This document shows, piece by piece, positions 1 through 4,772 of a DNA stretch of 7,472 nucleotides. The position numbers were made by a program, and so were the translations under genes. The notes beneath the pieces are model-generated. The model had not been told where the DNA came from. It did not search any database and saw only the letters and a program-made list of their open reading frames with translations. Positions within the stretch are counted from its first letter, which is position 1, and every line of letters starts with the position of its first letter. Origin of the DNA: Ruminococcaceae bacterium UBA6857 (GTDB lineage Bacteria; Bacillota; Clostridia; Oscillospirales; Acutalibacteraceae); contig DKDD01000158.1 of assembly GCA_002451715.1 (NCBI GenBank), forward strand, positions 313 to 7,784. Direction: 5' to 3'.

Positions 1-2
1 AC

Positions 3-392
3 GGCGCAGACAACGTTCCCGAAGGCGTTGCAATCATGAAGCTTGAAAAGGTCGGCGTTTCAATCACCGGTAACTCAACCAACCCGACCCGCTTCCAGCA
101 TCCCGTTGCAGGTACCTACAAAAAGTGGTGCGTTGAAAACGGCGTGAAGTACTTCTCGGTTGCTTCCGGCGGCGGAACAGGCCGTACTCTTCATCCGGAC
201 AACATGGCAGCCGGCCCGTCCTCATACGGCATGACCGACACCATGGGCAGAATGCATTCCGACGCTCAGTTTGCAGGTTCGTCCTCCGTTCCGGCTCACG
301 TTGAAATGATGGGACTTATCGGCATGGGCAACAACCCGATGGTTGGTGCAACAGTTGCGTGCGCAGTTGCTGTTGAAGAGGCTATGAAATAA
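3..392 (+). CDS. GGGtGRT-family protein, C-terminal part (5' end outside the window)
   Basis: The reading frame is open to the left edge and ends at TAA 390-392, so this is the last 129 codons or so of a longer gene. The ATG at 36 is internal, because the frame continues upstream as GADNVPEGVAI. The motif GGGTGRT (codons from 168) followed by LHPDNMAAG is the signature that names the GGGtGRT protein family, whose members are about 330 residues long. The fragment also has a long run rich in Gly, Met and Ala near the C-terminus (GLIGMGNNPMVGATVACAVAVEEA). There is no signal peptide or membrane segment in the visible part. The biochemical function of the family is not established as far as I know. 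I have a weak memory of it lying next to NifU-like iron-sulfur scaffold genes, which cannot be tested here. GC and codon use look like a well-expressed housekeeping gene. Family assignment is fairly sure; function is unknown. Confidence 0.85.
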   Translation, partial: GADNVPEGVAIMKLEKVGVSITGNSTNPTRFQHPVAGTYKKWCVENGVKYFSVASGGGTGRTLHPDNMAAGPSSYGMTDTMGRMHSDAQFAGSSSVPAHVEMMGLIGMGNNPMVGATVACAVAVEEAMK

Positions 393-466
393 GAAGCGAA
401 TTCCTTTGTAAAATAAGGCTTTTGGGTACTTTCAAAGTCTTGAAACTATAAAATTATAAAAAGCAA

Positions 467-520
467 ATTAGACACATCATTTTAAGACGAAAGTCTTGTG
501 ATGTGTCTAATATCTTTTAA
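467..520 (+). terminator. Long hairpin after the GGGtGRT gene, probable terminator
   Basis: A perfect 13-bp inverted repeat (467-479 with 499-511, ATTAGACACATCA and its complement) encloses a second 5-bp stem, AAGAC/GTCTT (484-488 with 493-497), capped by a GAAA tetraloop. The downstream tract TATCTTTTAA is only moderately T-rich. It most likely ends the transcript of the upstream gene, although the long stem and GNRA loop could also be a 3'-end stabiliser. A smaller 6-bp hairpin (430-435 with 440-445, TTTCAA/TTGAAA) lies just before it. Confidence 0.7.
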
Positions 521-574
521 CGCAAAAAATCTGAAAAATTTAGTAAAATCTTTGCCGATTCAGTTCTCGAATCC

Positions 575-603
575 TTGATTTGCAAAAATTTTTGGTGTAT
601 TAT
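575..603 (+). promoter_or_regulatory. Sigma-A-like promoter for the sigma factor gene
   Basis: TTGATT (575-580), a 17-bp spacer and TATTAT (598-603) form a reasonable sigma-A promoter about 70 nt upstream of the sigma factor start. Transcription would begin near 610. A 5-bp inverted repeat, GTTAA/TTAAC (614-618 and 624-628, AAAAA loop), lies immediately downstream and could be an operator or chance in AT-rich DNA. The rest of 393-672 holds only the hairpins listed and no gene. Confidence 0.5.
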
Positions 604-672
604 AAAATTTATGGTTAAAAAAATTAACACCGTTCTATAACTCGATTTTTAAAAGGTAAGGACTGACAGATT

Positions 673-1209
673 TTGCTTGCATTTTATTTAACTCTTGTCG
701 ATAATCCATCGGATCAAGAAAAAGTAAAAACGATTTATACGAAATATTACGGATTAATGAAACATGTCGCGCTTGACTACACAAAAAACGATGCGGACGA
801 TATTGTTCACGACGCAATGATAAAAATAATCGGAAACATTGAAAAAGTTGACGTTGCGGATGAGCTGAAAACAAAATCGTTTTGCGTTGCGGTTGTTCGA
901 AACAGGGCAATTGATGTGCTGAGAAAAGGTAACAATGAAAATGCATGTTTCAACGATGAAATTAATGCAAACGAAAGCGCCTCTTACTCTTTCACCGATA
1001 TTAATGAAACATATCAGATACTTTATCAGGCATTGGATTCGCTTGACGACACATATAAAACCGTGTGTACACTTAAGTATGTCAACGAGCTGACGGAACG
1101 CGAAATCGCCGAAGTTCTTGACCTTACGCCAAAAGCAGTCAGTTTGCGCATATTCAGAGGCAAACAGATTTTGAAAAAGCAGCTTAGAAAGGAAGATTTC
1201 TATGCGTGA
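673..1209 (+). CDS. ECF-like sigma-70 family RNA polymerase sigma factor
   Basis: The 178-residue product has the two-domain layout of extracytoplasmic-function sigma factors. Region 2 spans about residues 16-85, with the core-binding and -10 recognition stretch DADDIVHDAMIKIIGNI and then VVRNRAIDVLRK. A short acidic linker follows, then region 4 at about 115-170 (ALDSLDDTYKTVCTLKYVNELTEREIAEVLDLTPKAV in outline), a helix-turn-helix that contacts the -35 element. The start is TTG at 673: an in-frame stop (664-666) excludes anything longer than a few codons, an AAGG-type ribosome site lies 10-12 nt upstream, and the N-terminus MLAFYLTLVDNPSDQEK matches the usual beginning of clostridial relatives. 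The stop overlaps the ATG of the next gene by 8 nt, so sigma factor and membrane partner are translationally coupled, the classic sigma/anti-sigma arrangement. Target promoters may be the paired blocks at 1929-1961 and 2475-2506 (inference). Confidence 0.9.
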   Translation: MLAFYLTLVDNPSDQEKVKTIYTKYYGLMKHVALDYTKNDADDIVHDAMIKIIGNIEKVDVADELKTKSFCVAVVRNRAIDVLRKGNNENACFNDEINANESASYSFTDINETYQILYQALDSLDDTYKTVCTLKYVNELTEREIAEVLDLTPKAVSLRIFRGKQILKKQLRKEDFYA

Positions 1210-1897
1210 TGAATTGAACGAAAATGTTTTTGAAGCAATTTTGAAAAAGGCGTTTTGCGATTACAATGAAAATTTTCTGTCCTCTTATCCCGACTGCGAA
1301 ACGCTTTCAAAAATGTATCCGCTTTCCAAAAAGGAAAAGCGTTTCTTTGATCGCACCGCAAAGGAAGCAAAATACGGAAAATCTCTTGTGCGGGTCTATC
1401 TTTCAAGGGCAGCAGTTGTTTTTCTCTGCTTCGTTACCCTTGCGGTTGCCGTTATGATGACAAGTCCGACGGTTCGCGCCTCGGTCAAAAATGTAATTAT
1501 GCAGTGGTTTGAAAAATACACGACGTTCACATTTGTTTCAACCGACTCCGGCAAAAAAGATTTTGAAAGCGTTGAAGATGTCAAAATCGGCTATATCCCG
1601 GATGGGTATGAATTGGCTATTGAGGATAAATCACCTAAAGACTTTACATACATTTATTATTTTGGTGAAAGTGATTTGGTAATTGAGGTGTTTGAAAATG
1701 AAGCAATAAAATCTCAATTAGACAATGAACGTTATATATATACAAAAATGAAAATAAATGGTAATGAAGCTTGGATAACGTATGATGAAGTCAACGCAAG
1801 CGGAGCAATTGTTATTGTAGATTCGAAAATAACAATTGAAATATATGCGAATTTGCCGAAAGAAGAGTTAATCCAAATAGCAGAAAACATCGAATAA
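1202..1897 (+). CDS. Single-pass membrane protein with DUF4367-like domain, probable anti-sigma factor or sensor
   Basis: This 231-residue protein begins with a charged cytoplasmic segment (about 1-62), which includes the SSYPDCETLSKMYPLSKKEKRFFD stretch seen in outline in DUF4367 proteins. One hydrophobic helix follows (about 66-86, RAAVVFLCFVTLAVAVMM), then an outer region. Residues 120-231 look like a DUF4367 domain: GYIPDGYEL near 130, a central NGNEAWITY, and the ending LPKEELIQIAENIE. DUF4367 proteins encoded directly after sigma factors are generally taken as anti-sigma or envelope-sensing partners; no zinc-finger HxxxCxxC anti-sigma motif is present. The start ATG 1202 has AAAGGA (1188-1193) 8 nt upstream and lies inside the end of the sigma gene. 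The coding sequence becomes markedly more AT-rich after about 1610 (see findings). Membrane topology and pairing are well supported; the anti-sigma role is inferred from context. Confidence 0.8.
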   Translation: MRDELNENVFEAILKKAFCDYNENFLSSYPDCETLSKMYPLSKKEKRFFDRTAKEAKYGKSLVRVYLSRAAVVFLCFVTLAVAVMMTSPTVRASVKNVIMQWFEKYTTFTFVSTDSGKKDFESVEDVKIGYIPDGYELAIEDKSPKDFTYIYYFGESDLVIEVFENEAIKSQLDNERYIYTKMKINGNEAWITYDEVNASGAIVIVDSKITIEIYANLPKEELIQIAENIE

Positions 1898-1928
1898 AAA
1901 TTAAAATAAATTAAACAGCGTCGAAACG

Positions 1929-1961
1929 TGTAGTAAAATGTCCTTCTCAATCGTTTATATT
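1929..1961 (+). promoter_or_regulatory. Promoter-like block A, candidate ECF sigma target
   Basis: TGTAGTAAAA (1929-1938) and CGTTTATATT (1952-1961) are separated by 13 bp. Read as an ECF promoter this is TGTAGT, a 17-bp spacer, then CGTT. Read as sigma-A it has a fair -10 (TATATT) but no recognisable -35. The block lies 33 nt before the start of the secreted-protein gene and about 30 nt after the DUF4367 gene, and the same two elements recur at 2475-2506. It probably drives the secreted gene; the assignment to the nearby sigma factor is inference. Confidence 0.5.
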
Positions 1962-1993
1962 TTATAGATACTAAGCGAGAGGAGGACTTTTTA

Positions 1994-2458
1994 ATGTCTT
2001 ACAAAAAAACAGGCAAAAGATTTATATCGCTTCTTGTGGCTGTTTTAATTGCTTTTTCAATAACAGTATTACCGGTTGGTGCCGTTATTGAAAAGAATCA
2101 AGCACAGCTTCAGAGCGCAGATACGGGTACGATTTCACCTTTATGGGTAAATGTGGGCAGTCTGAATCTAAGTTTGACATTTTCCGACAAAAAAATTTAT
2201 GCAAAAGTCATTTTGACTGCTATCACTGGAACAAAGTATAAAAACGGCACTGTTACTCTTTCAAAATACAGCGGCGGAAAGTATGTTCCGGTCAAAACAT
2301 GGACAGGCTTGTCATCATCAAGAACAACTTTTCTTTTCAGCAACAGCGACCTCACCGCTGTTTCCGGAGTGAAATATAAGTTGTCGATAAAAATCACGGC
2401 ATATACCTCTTCAAAATCCGAAGTTATTACCGGAAAAAAAGTTGCAACTTGTCCGTAA
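1994..2458 (+). CDS. Small secreted beta-rich protein of unknown function
   Basis: The 154-residue product has a clear Sec signal peptide: a basic N-terminus (MSYKKTGKRF), a hydrophobic core (about 11-26) and a likely cleavage after LPVGA at residue 30. The mature part (about 124 residues) alternates short hydrophobic and Thr/Ser-rich strands, for example GSLNLSLTF, KIYAKVILTAITG, GTVTLSKYSGGKYVPVKTW and YKLSIKITAYTSS, which suggests an immunoglobulin-like beta sandwich. It ends in ATCP. No LPXTG anchor, lipobox or membrane helix is visible, so it should be released or loosely surface-bound. I recall similar small secreted proteins (ISPLW near the mature start, KxxxCP at the end) from clostridia but no known function. 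The start is fixed by GAGAGGAGGA at 1977-1986, 7 nt before ATG. It follows the sigma/DUF4367 pair by 96 nt and has its own promoter-like block, so it may be a target of that sigma factor. Confidence 0.8.
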   Translation: MSYKKTGKRFISLLVAVLIAFSITVLPVGAVIEKNQAQLQSADTGTISPLWVNVGSLNLSLTFSDKKIYAKVILTAITGTKYKNGTVTLSKYSGGKYVPVKTWTGLSSSRTTFLFSNSDLTAVSGVKYKLSIKITAYTSSKSEVITGKKVATCP

Positions 2459-2461
2459 AAA

Positions 2462-2497
2462 GTTTAAAAAAAATTGTAGTAAAAAGTTTTTTTAAAC
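2462..2497. repeat. 11-bp AT-rich palindrome around promoter-like block B
   Basis: GTTTAAAAAAA (2462-2472) is perfectly complementary to TTTTTTTAAAC (2487-2497), with a 14-nt loop. The left part of promoter-like block B lies mainly in the loop, and the right arm ends on the C of its CGTTTA element. It starts 3 nt after the stop of the secreted-protein gene. It could be a weak terminator for that gene, an operator over the promoter, or both. All but one pair of the stem is A-T, so as an RNA hairpin it is weak. Confidence 0.5.
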
Positions 2498-2506
2498 GTT
2501 TATATT
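2475..2506 (+). promoter_or_regulatory. Promoter-like block B, second copy of the candidate sigma target
   Basis: TGTAGTAAAA (2475-2484) and CGTTTATATT (2497-2506) are identical to the two elements of block A, with a spacer of 12 instead of 13 bp and unrelated spacer sequence. Conservation of the two boxes but not of the DNA between them is what a shared promoter would show. Predicted transcription start is about 2510-2513, just where the foldable region begins. Confidence 0.5.
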
Positions 2507-2510
2507 GATG

Positions 2511-2692
2511 ATTAAAGGGAAAACACACTTTCTGCGTAAGCACGACAGTAACAATAAAACTAACGGTCGGTTCGCAAACAAAAGCCCTTTATACAAATTA
2601 ATACTCGGTGAGTATCCGCACAACTATGCGGTTCTCATATACTTTCACTTTTGCACAAACCTGCCGACACACCCGGCAGGTTTGTGTTTTTT
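2511..2692 (+). ncRNA. Candidate structured small RNA of about 180 nt
   Basis: No convincing protein gene lies here, yet the stretch has a promoter-like block immediately upstream and a strong terminator at its end. TAAAGGG (2513-2519) pairs perfectly with CCCTTTA (2585-2591), closing a domain that starts at the predicted 5' end and holds smaller possible pairings, such as TGCG (2533-2536) with CGCA (2573-2576). Next come ATACTC-GGT-GAGTAT (2601-2615) and CCGCA-CAACTA-TGCGG (2616-2631, extendable by TGAG 2609-2612 with CTCA 2634-2637, which would compete with the previous hairpin). Last is the terminator stem. I do not recognise it as 6S, SRP, tmRNA or RNase P RNA. A 62-63-codon ORF from about 2505-2508 spans it, but its start sits at or before the predicted transcription start, has no ribosome site, and runs through the terminator. 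Confidence 0.4.
2654..2692 (+). terminator. Strong intrinsic terminator
   Basis: A perfect 13-bp stem (CACAAACCTGCCG, 2654-2666, with 2674-2686) has a 7-nt loop and is followed by six T residues (2687-2692). This is a textbook rho-independent terminator. Since no protein gene ends close before it, it most simply ends the candidate RNA, or a read-through transcript of the secreted-protein gene. Confidence 0.9.
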
Positions 2693-2794
2693 ATAAAAAT
2701 AATGCTAAGTCTTGAAGCGGGCGAGCTTTTTTGTCGTTTTGTTTGATTTTACAATGAGCTGCACAGCATTCTTGACAAAATAATCAGAAAAGCA

Positions 2795-2822
2795 TTGAAA
2801 AAAATATTTAATATGATATAAT
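2795..2822 (+). promoter_or_regulatory. Sigma-A promoter with extended -10 for the hydrolase gene
   Basis: TTGAAA (2795-2800), a 16-bp spacer and a perfect TATAAT (2817-2822), preceded by TGA (2814-2816) as an extended -10, make this the best sigma-A promoter in the window. Transcription would start near 2829 and leave a leader of about 200 nt before the hydrolase. A separate TTGACA at 2772-2777 has no -10 at the right distance. The stretch 2693-2794 shows nothing else convincing. Confidence 0.75.
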
Positions 2823-2828
2823 GAATTT

Positions 2829-3031
2829 GACAGTGCATGCTTTGCGGCAAAAAATGCACTTTCGGGCAATCACACAATGAATAAAACCGGTAAATATAAA
2901 AAACAAATCACACCGGTTCCAAAAATACGCACAAGGGGACTCTTGTAATGTTTGTTATACAAACATTATTCTTTTTCGATGTGAACAAAAAAGTTCTATT
3001 CCCGATTTTGCGTATTAAAAGAAGGAGGATA
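2829..3031 (+). other. Long structured 5' leader of the hydrolase gene
   Basis: Three inverted repeats lie in the leader: AGTGCAT/ATGCACT (2832-2838 with 2854-2860), AACCGGT/ACCGGTT (2885-2891 with 2912-2918), and ACAAG/CTTGT (2931-2935 with 2942-2946), which encloses the AAGGGGA ribosome-site-like sequence at 2933-2939. A 23-codon ORF (2877-2948) ends in TAATG, overlapping an upstream in-frame ATG of the hydrolase frame at 2948. The pattern could support translational or leader-peptide control. I do not recognise a known riboswitch consensus here. Confidence 0.4.
2877..2948 (+). CDS. Possible 23-codon basic leader peptide
   Basis: ATG 2877 reads MNKTGKYKKQITPVPKIRTR then GLL, and stops at TAA 2946-2948. 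The stop shares its last base with the ATG at 2948, which is in frame with the hydrolase. The peptide is strongly basic. No good ribosome site precedes it (only CGGG near 2863-2866), and such a short ORF can occur by chance. It is listed because of its position in a long leader and the stop-start overlap. Confidence 0.2.
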   Translation: MNKTGKYKKQITPVPKIRTRGLL

Positions 3032-3034
3032 ATG

Positions 3035-4702
3035 ATGAAAAAAGTAATTTCTGTGATTCTTTGCCTTGTGATGATTTTTGCGTTGGCTGCTCTGGCTTTT
3101 GCAGGTTATGCCGAAATTAAAGTCACCTGTGACGATCCGGTAATTTACATTGCCGGCGACAGCGGTGCGCTTTACTATGAAAACGACACAAAAAAATTCT
3201 GCATTGATCAGGCAAGCAACCTTCTTAAAGACGGAGAAGGCGATACAAACCAGAAAATTTACGAAGCCACTGCCAACATTTTGCTCCCGTTTATTCTTGA
3301 AGGTATTGCCTTTGATAAGTGGGATAACTATTACGCCGCAGTTGAAAAAGAAATCGGTGAGCTTTTTGCTCCGGTAAGACTTGATGAAAACGGTAATGTT
3401 CCCGAAGGATCGGATTGCGGAATCGGTAGGGAAGCAAAAGCTGACAGAATCAGAAAAATGACCACCGACCTTGCAGACTCCAGCGGAAAATACAGTGAAG
3501 AAACCTATCTTTATAATTATGACTGGCGTCTTGACCCGATTGAACTTGCCGATGATCTTCATGAATACATTGAAGGTGTTAAAAAGGCTACCGGCCACAG
3601 CAAGGTTTCAATCGTATGCAAATGTCTCGGAACAAATGTTATGCTTGCGTATGTTAATAAATACGGAACAGACAGCCTCAAAGGAATTGGAGTCGGTGTT
3701 TCAACAAGTAACGGCGCGGACTTTCTCAGCGGTGCAATCAGCGGTGACTTCACAATTGACGGCTCCGGCCTTGTGAGACTCGGAAAAGAGCTTGCCGTAA
3801 CCAAAAACTTTACTGTTCATCCGCTTATTCTTGCAACAATTGAACTTCTTGCGAACACCGGAGTAATTGATACTCTTACCGCAACAGCAAGAAAACTCCT
3901 TTATGCAAGAATTGAATACGGAATTATCTCTGCGCTTGCAACGTCAACAATGATGACATATCCGTGCTATTGGGCGCTTGTCACACCGGAAGATTTTGAA
4001 GACGGCCTTGATTATGCTTTCGGCAAAGAGGGCAGTGAAAAACGTAAACAGTATGCGGGTCTTATCGAAAAAATTACCGTTTATAATGAGACAATCAAAA
4101 AGCATACATATGAAATTATGAAAAAAATTAAGAACCCGGATAAAGACGGAAATTCTGTAAATCTTATCATCGTATCAAAGTACGGTACGCAAATGGTTCC
4201 GTGCATTAAAGATGAGGGCGCGTTGGCCGATAACTATGTTTCGGTTGTTAAATCGTCATTTGGTGCAACAACGTCAACAATTTATGACACGCTTTCCGAT
4301 GAGTATATTGCACAGCGTGTTGCCGAAGGAAAAGGAAAGTATATCTCCTTAGATAAAAAGATTGATGCTTCAACATGCCTGTATCCGGATTATACATGGT
4401 TCATCAAAAACTGTGAACACGGCTATTATCCGTATGAAGAAAGACGTCTTGTGCTTGCGGTTATAGATGCAGATAAACAGCTTACGCCAAATGATTTTAA
4501 ATATTCGCAGTTCTCGGTTTTTGATTATTCAACCGATACCATTTCCGAAATGAATGAAGAAAACTGCAACACGGCATATTGGAAAGCCGACAAAGACCTT
4601 GAACAGCCGCAGACTCCGGCTCAGCGCCTCGTTTCGTTTTTGCGTTCGCTTCTCAATTGGCTCAAAGCAATTTTTCAATCGCTGACCAAAAAAGACGCAT
4701 AA
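3035..4702 (+). CDS. Secreted LCAT-like alpha/beta hydrolase with a cysteine at the nucleophile position
   Basis: The 555-residue protein starts with a signal peptide (MKKVISVILCLVMIFALAAL, cleavage near AFA at 21-23). The mature chain has features of lecithin:cholesterol acyltransferase-like lipases and acyltransferases. PVIYIAGDSGALYY (about 35-48) matches the first strand and oxyanion region, YDWRLDP (162-168) is the hallmark LCAT-type motif, and an HEYIEGVKKATGHSKVSIV segment leads to the nucleophile elbow. That elbow reads C195-K-C197-L-G199 where GHSMG would be usual, so Cys197 replaces serine. The likely catalytic histidine is H462 in YTWFIKNCEHGYYP; the acid is uncertain. An amphipathic basic helix closes the chain (LVSFLRSLLNWLKAIFQ, then SLTKKDA), perhaps for membrane contact. 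ATG 3035 is preferred because AGGAGG (3023-3028) lies 6 nt upstream. ATG 3032 adds one Met; ATG 2948 would add 29 residues before the signal peptide. Substrate is unknown. Confidence 0.8.
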   Translation: MKKVISVILCLVMIFALAALAFAGYAEIKVTCDDPVIYIAGDSGALYYENDTKKFCIDQASNLLKDGEGDTNQKIYEATANILLPFILEGIAFDKWDNYYAAVEKEIGELFAPVRLDENGNVPEGSDCGIGREAKADRIRKMTTDLADSSGKYSEETYLYNYDWRLDPIELADDLHEYIEGVKKATGHSKVSIVCKCLGTNVMLAYVNKYGTDSLKGIGVGVSTSNGADFLSGAISGDFTIDGSGLVRLGKELAVTKNFTVHPLILATIELLANTGVIDTLTATARKLLYARIEYGIISALATSTMMTYPCYWALVTPEDFEDGLDYAFGKEGSEKRKQYAGLIEKITVYNETIKKHTYEIMKKIKNPDKDGNSVNLIIVSKYGTQMVPCIKDEGALADNYVSVVKSSFGATTSTIYDTLSDEYIAQRVAEGKGKYISLDKKIDASTCLYPDYTWFIKNCEHGYYPYEERRLVLAVIDADKQLTPNDFKYSQFSVFDYSTDTISEMNEENCNTAYWKADKDLEQPQTPAQRLVSFLRSLLNWLKAIFQSLTKKDA

Positions 4703-4711
4703 AACTTTCAT

Positions 4712-4757
4712 AAAAAATCCCTGCCTTTGCTTTTCCAAAGGCAGGGATAATTTTTAT
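4712..4757. terminator. Bidirectional terminator between convergent genes
   Basis: A perfect 13-bp stem (ATCCCTGCCTTTG, 4717-4729, with 4736-4748) has a 6-nt loop. A-run 4712-4717 on its left gives the minus-strand transcript its U tract, and the T-run after AA (4751-4755) serves the plus strand. It therefore ends both the hydrolase transcript and the minus-strand zinc-ribbon/TPM operon, whose last stop codon is at 4773-4775. Confidence 0.9.
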
Positions 4758-4772
4758 ATTGTGGGGCTGCAA

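Noticed and set aside
635..946. 103-codon minus-strand ORF over the sigma factor
   Set aside because: Antisense shadow of a clear sigma-70 region 2, with a composition typical of an antisense frame.
2505..2696. 63-codon plus-strand ORF over the candidate RNA
   Set aside because: It has no ribosome site, its start lies at or before the predicted transcription start, and its last codons are the terminator stem and T-run; the protein looks unordered.
2715..2732. Second terminator, AAGC/GCTT stem followed by six Ts
   Set aside because: The stem is only 4 bp with a 6-nt loop; it lies just after a much stronger terminator and is likely chance.
2772..2777. TTGACA as the -35 of the hydrolase promoter
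   Set aside because: No TATAAT-like box lies 16-18 bp downstream; TTGAAA at 2795 pairs properly with TATAAT at 2817.
2996..3598. 200-codon minus-strand ORF inside the hydrolase gene
   Set aside because: It lies antisense to a well-supported secreted hydrolase with signal peptide and LCAT motifs, has no family resemblance, and runs against the codon pattern of the real gene.
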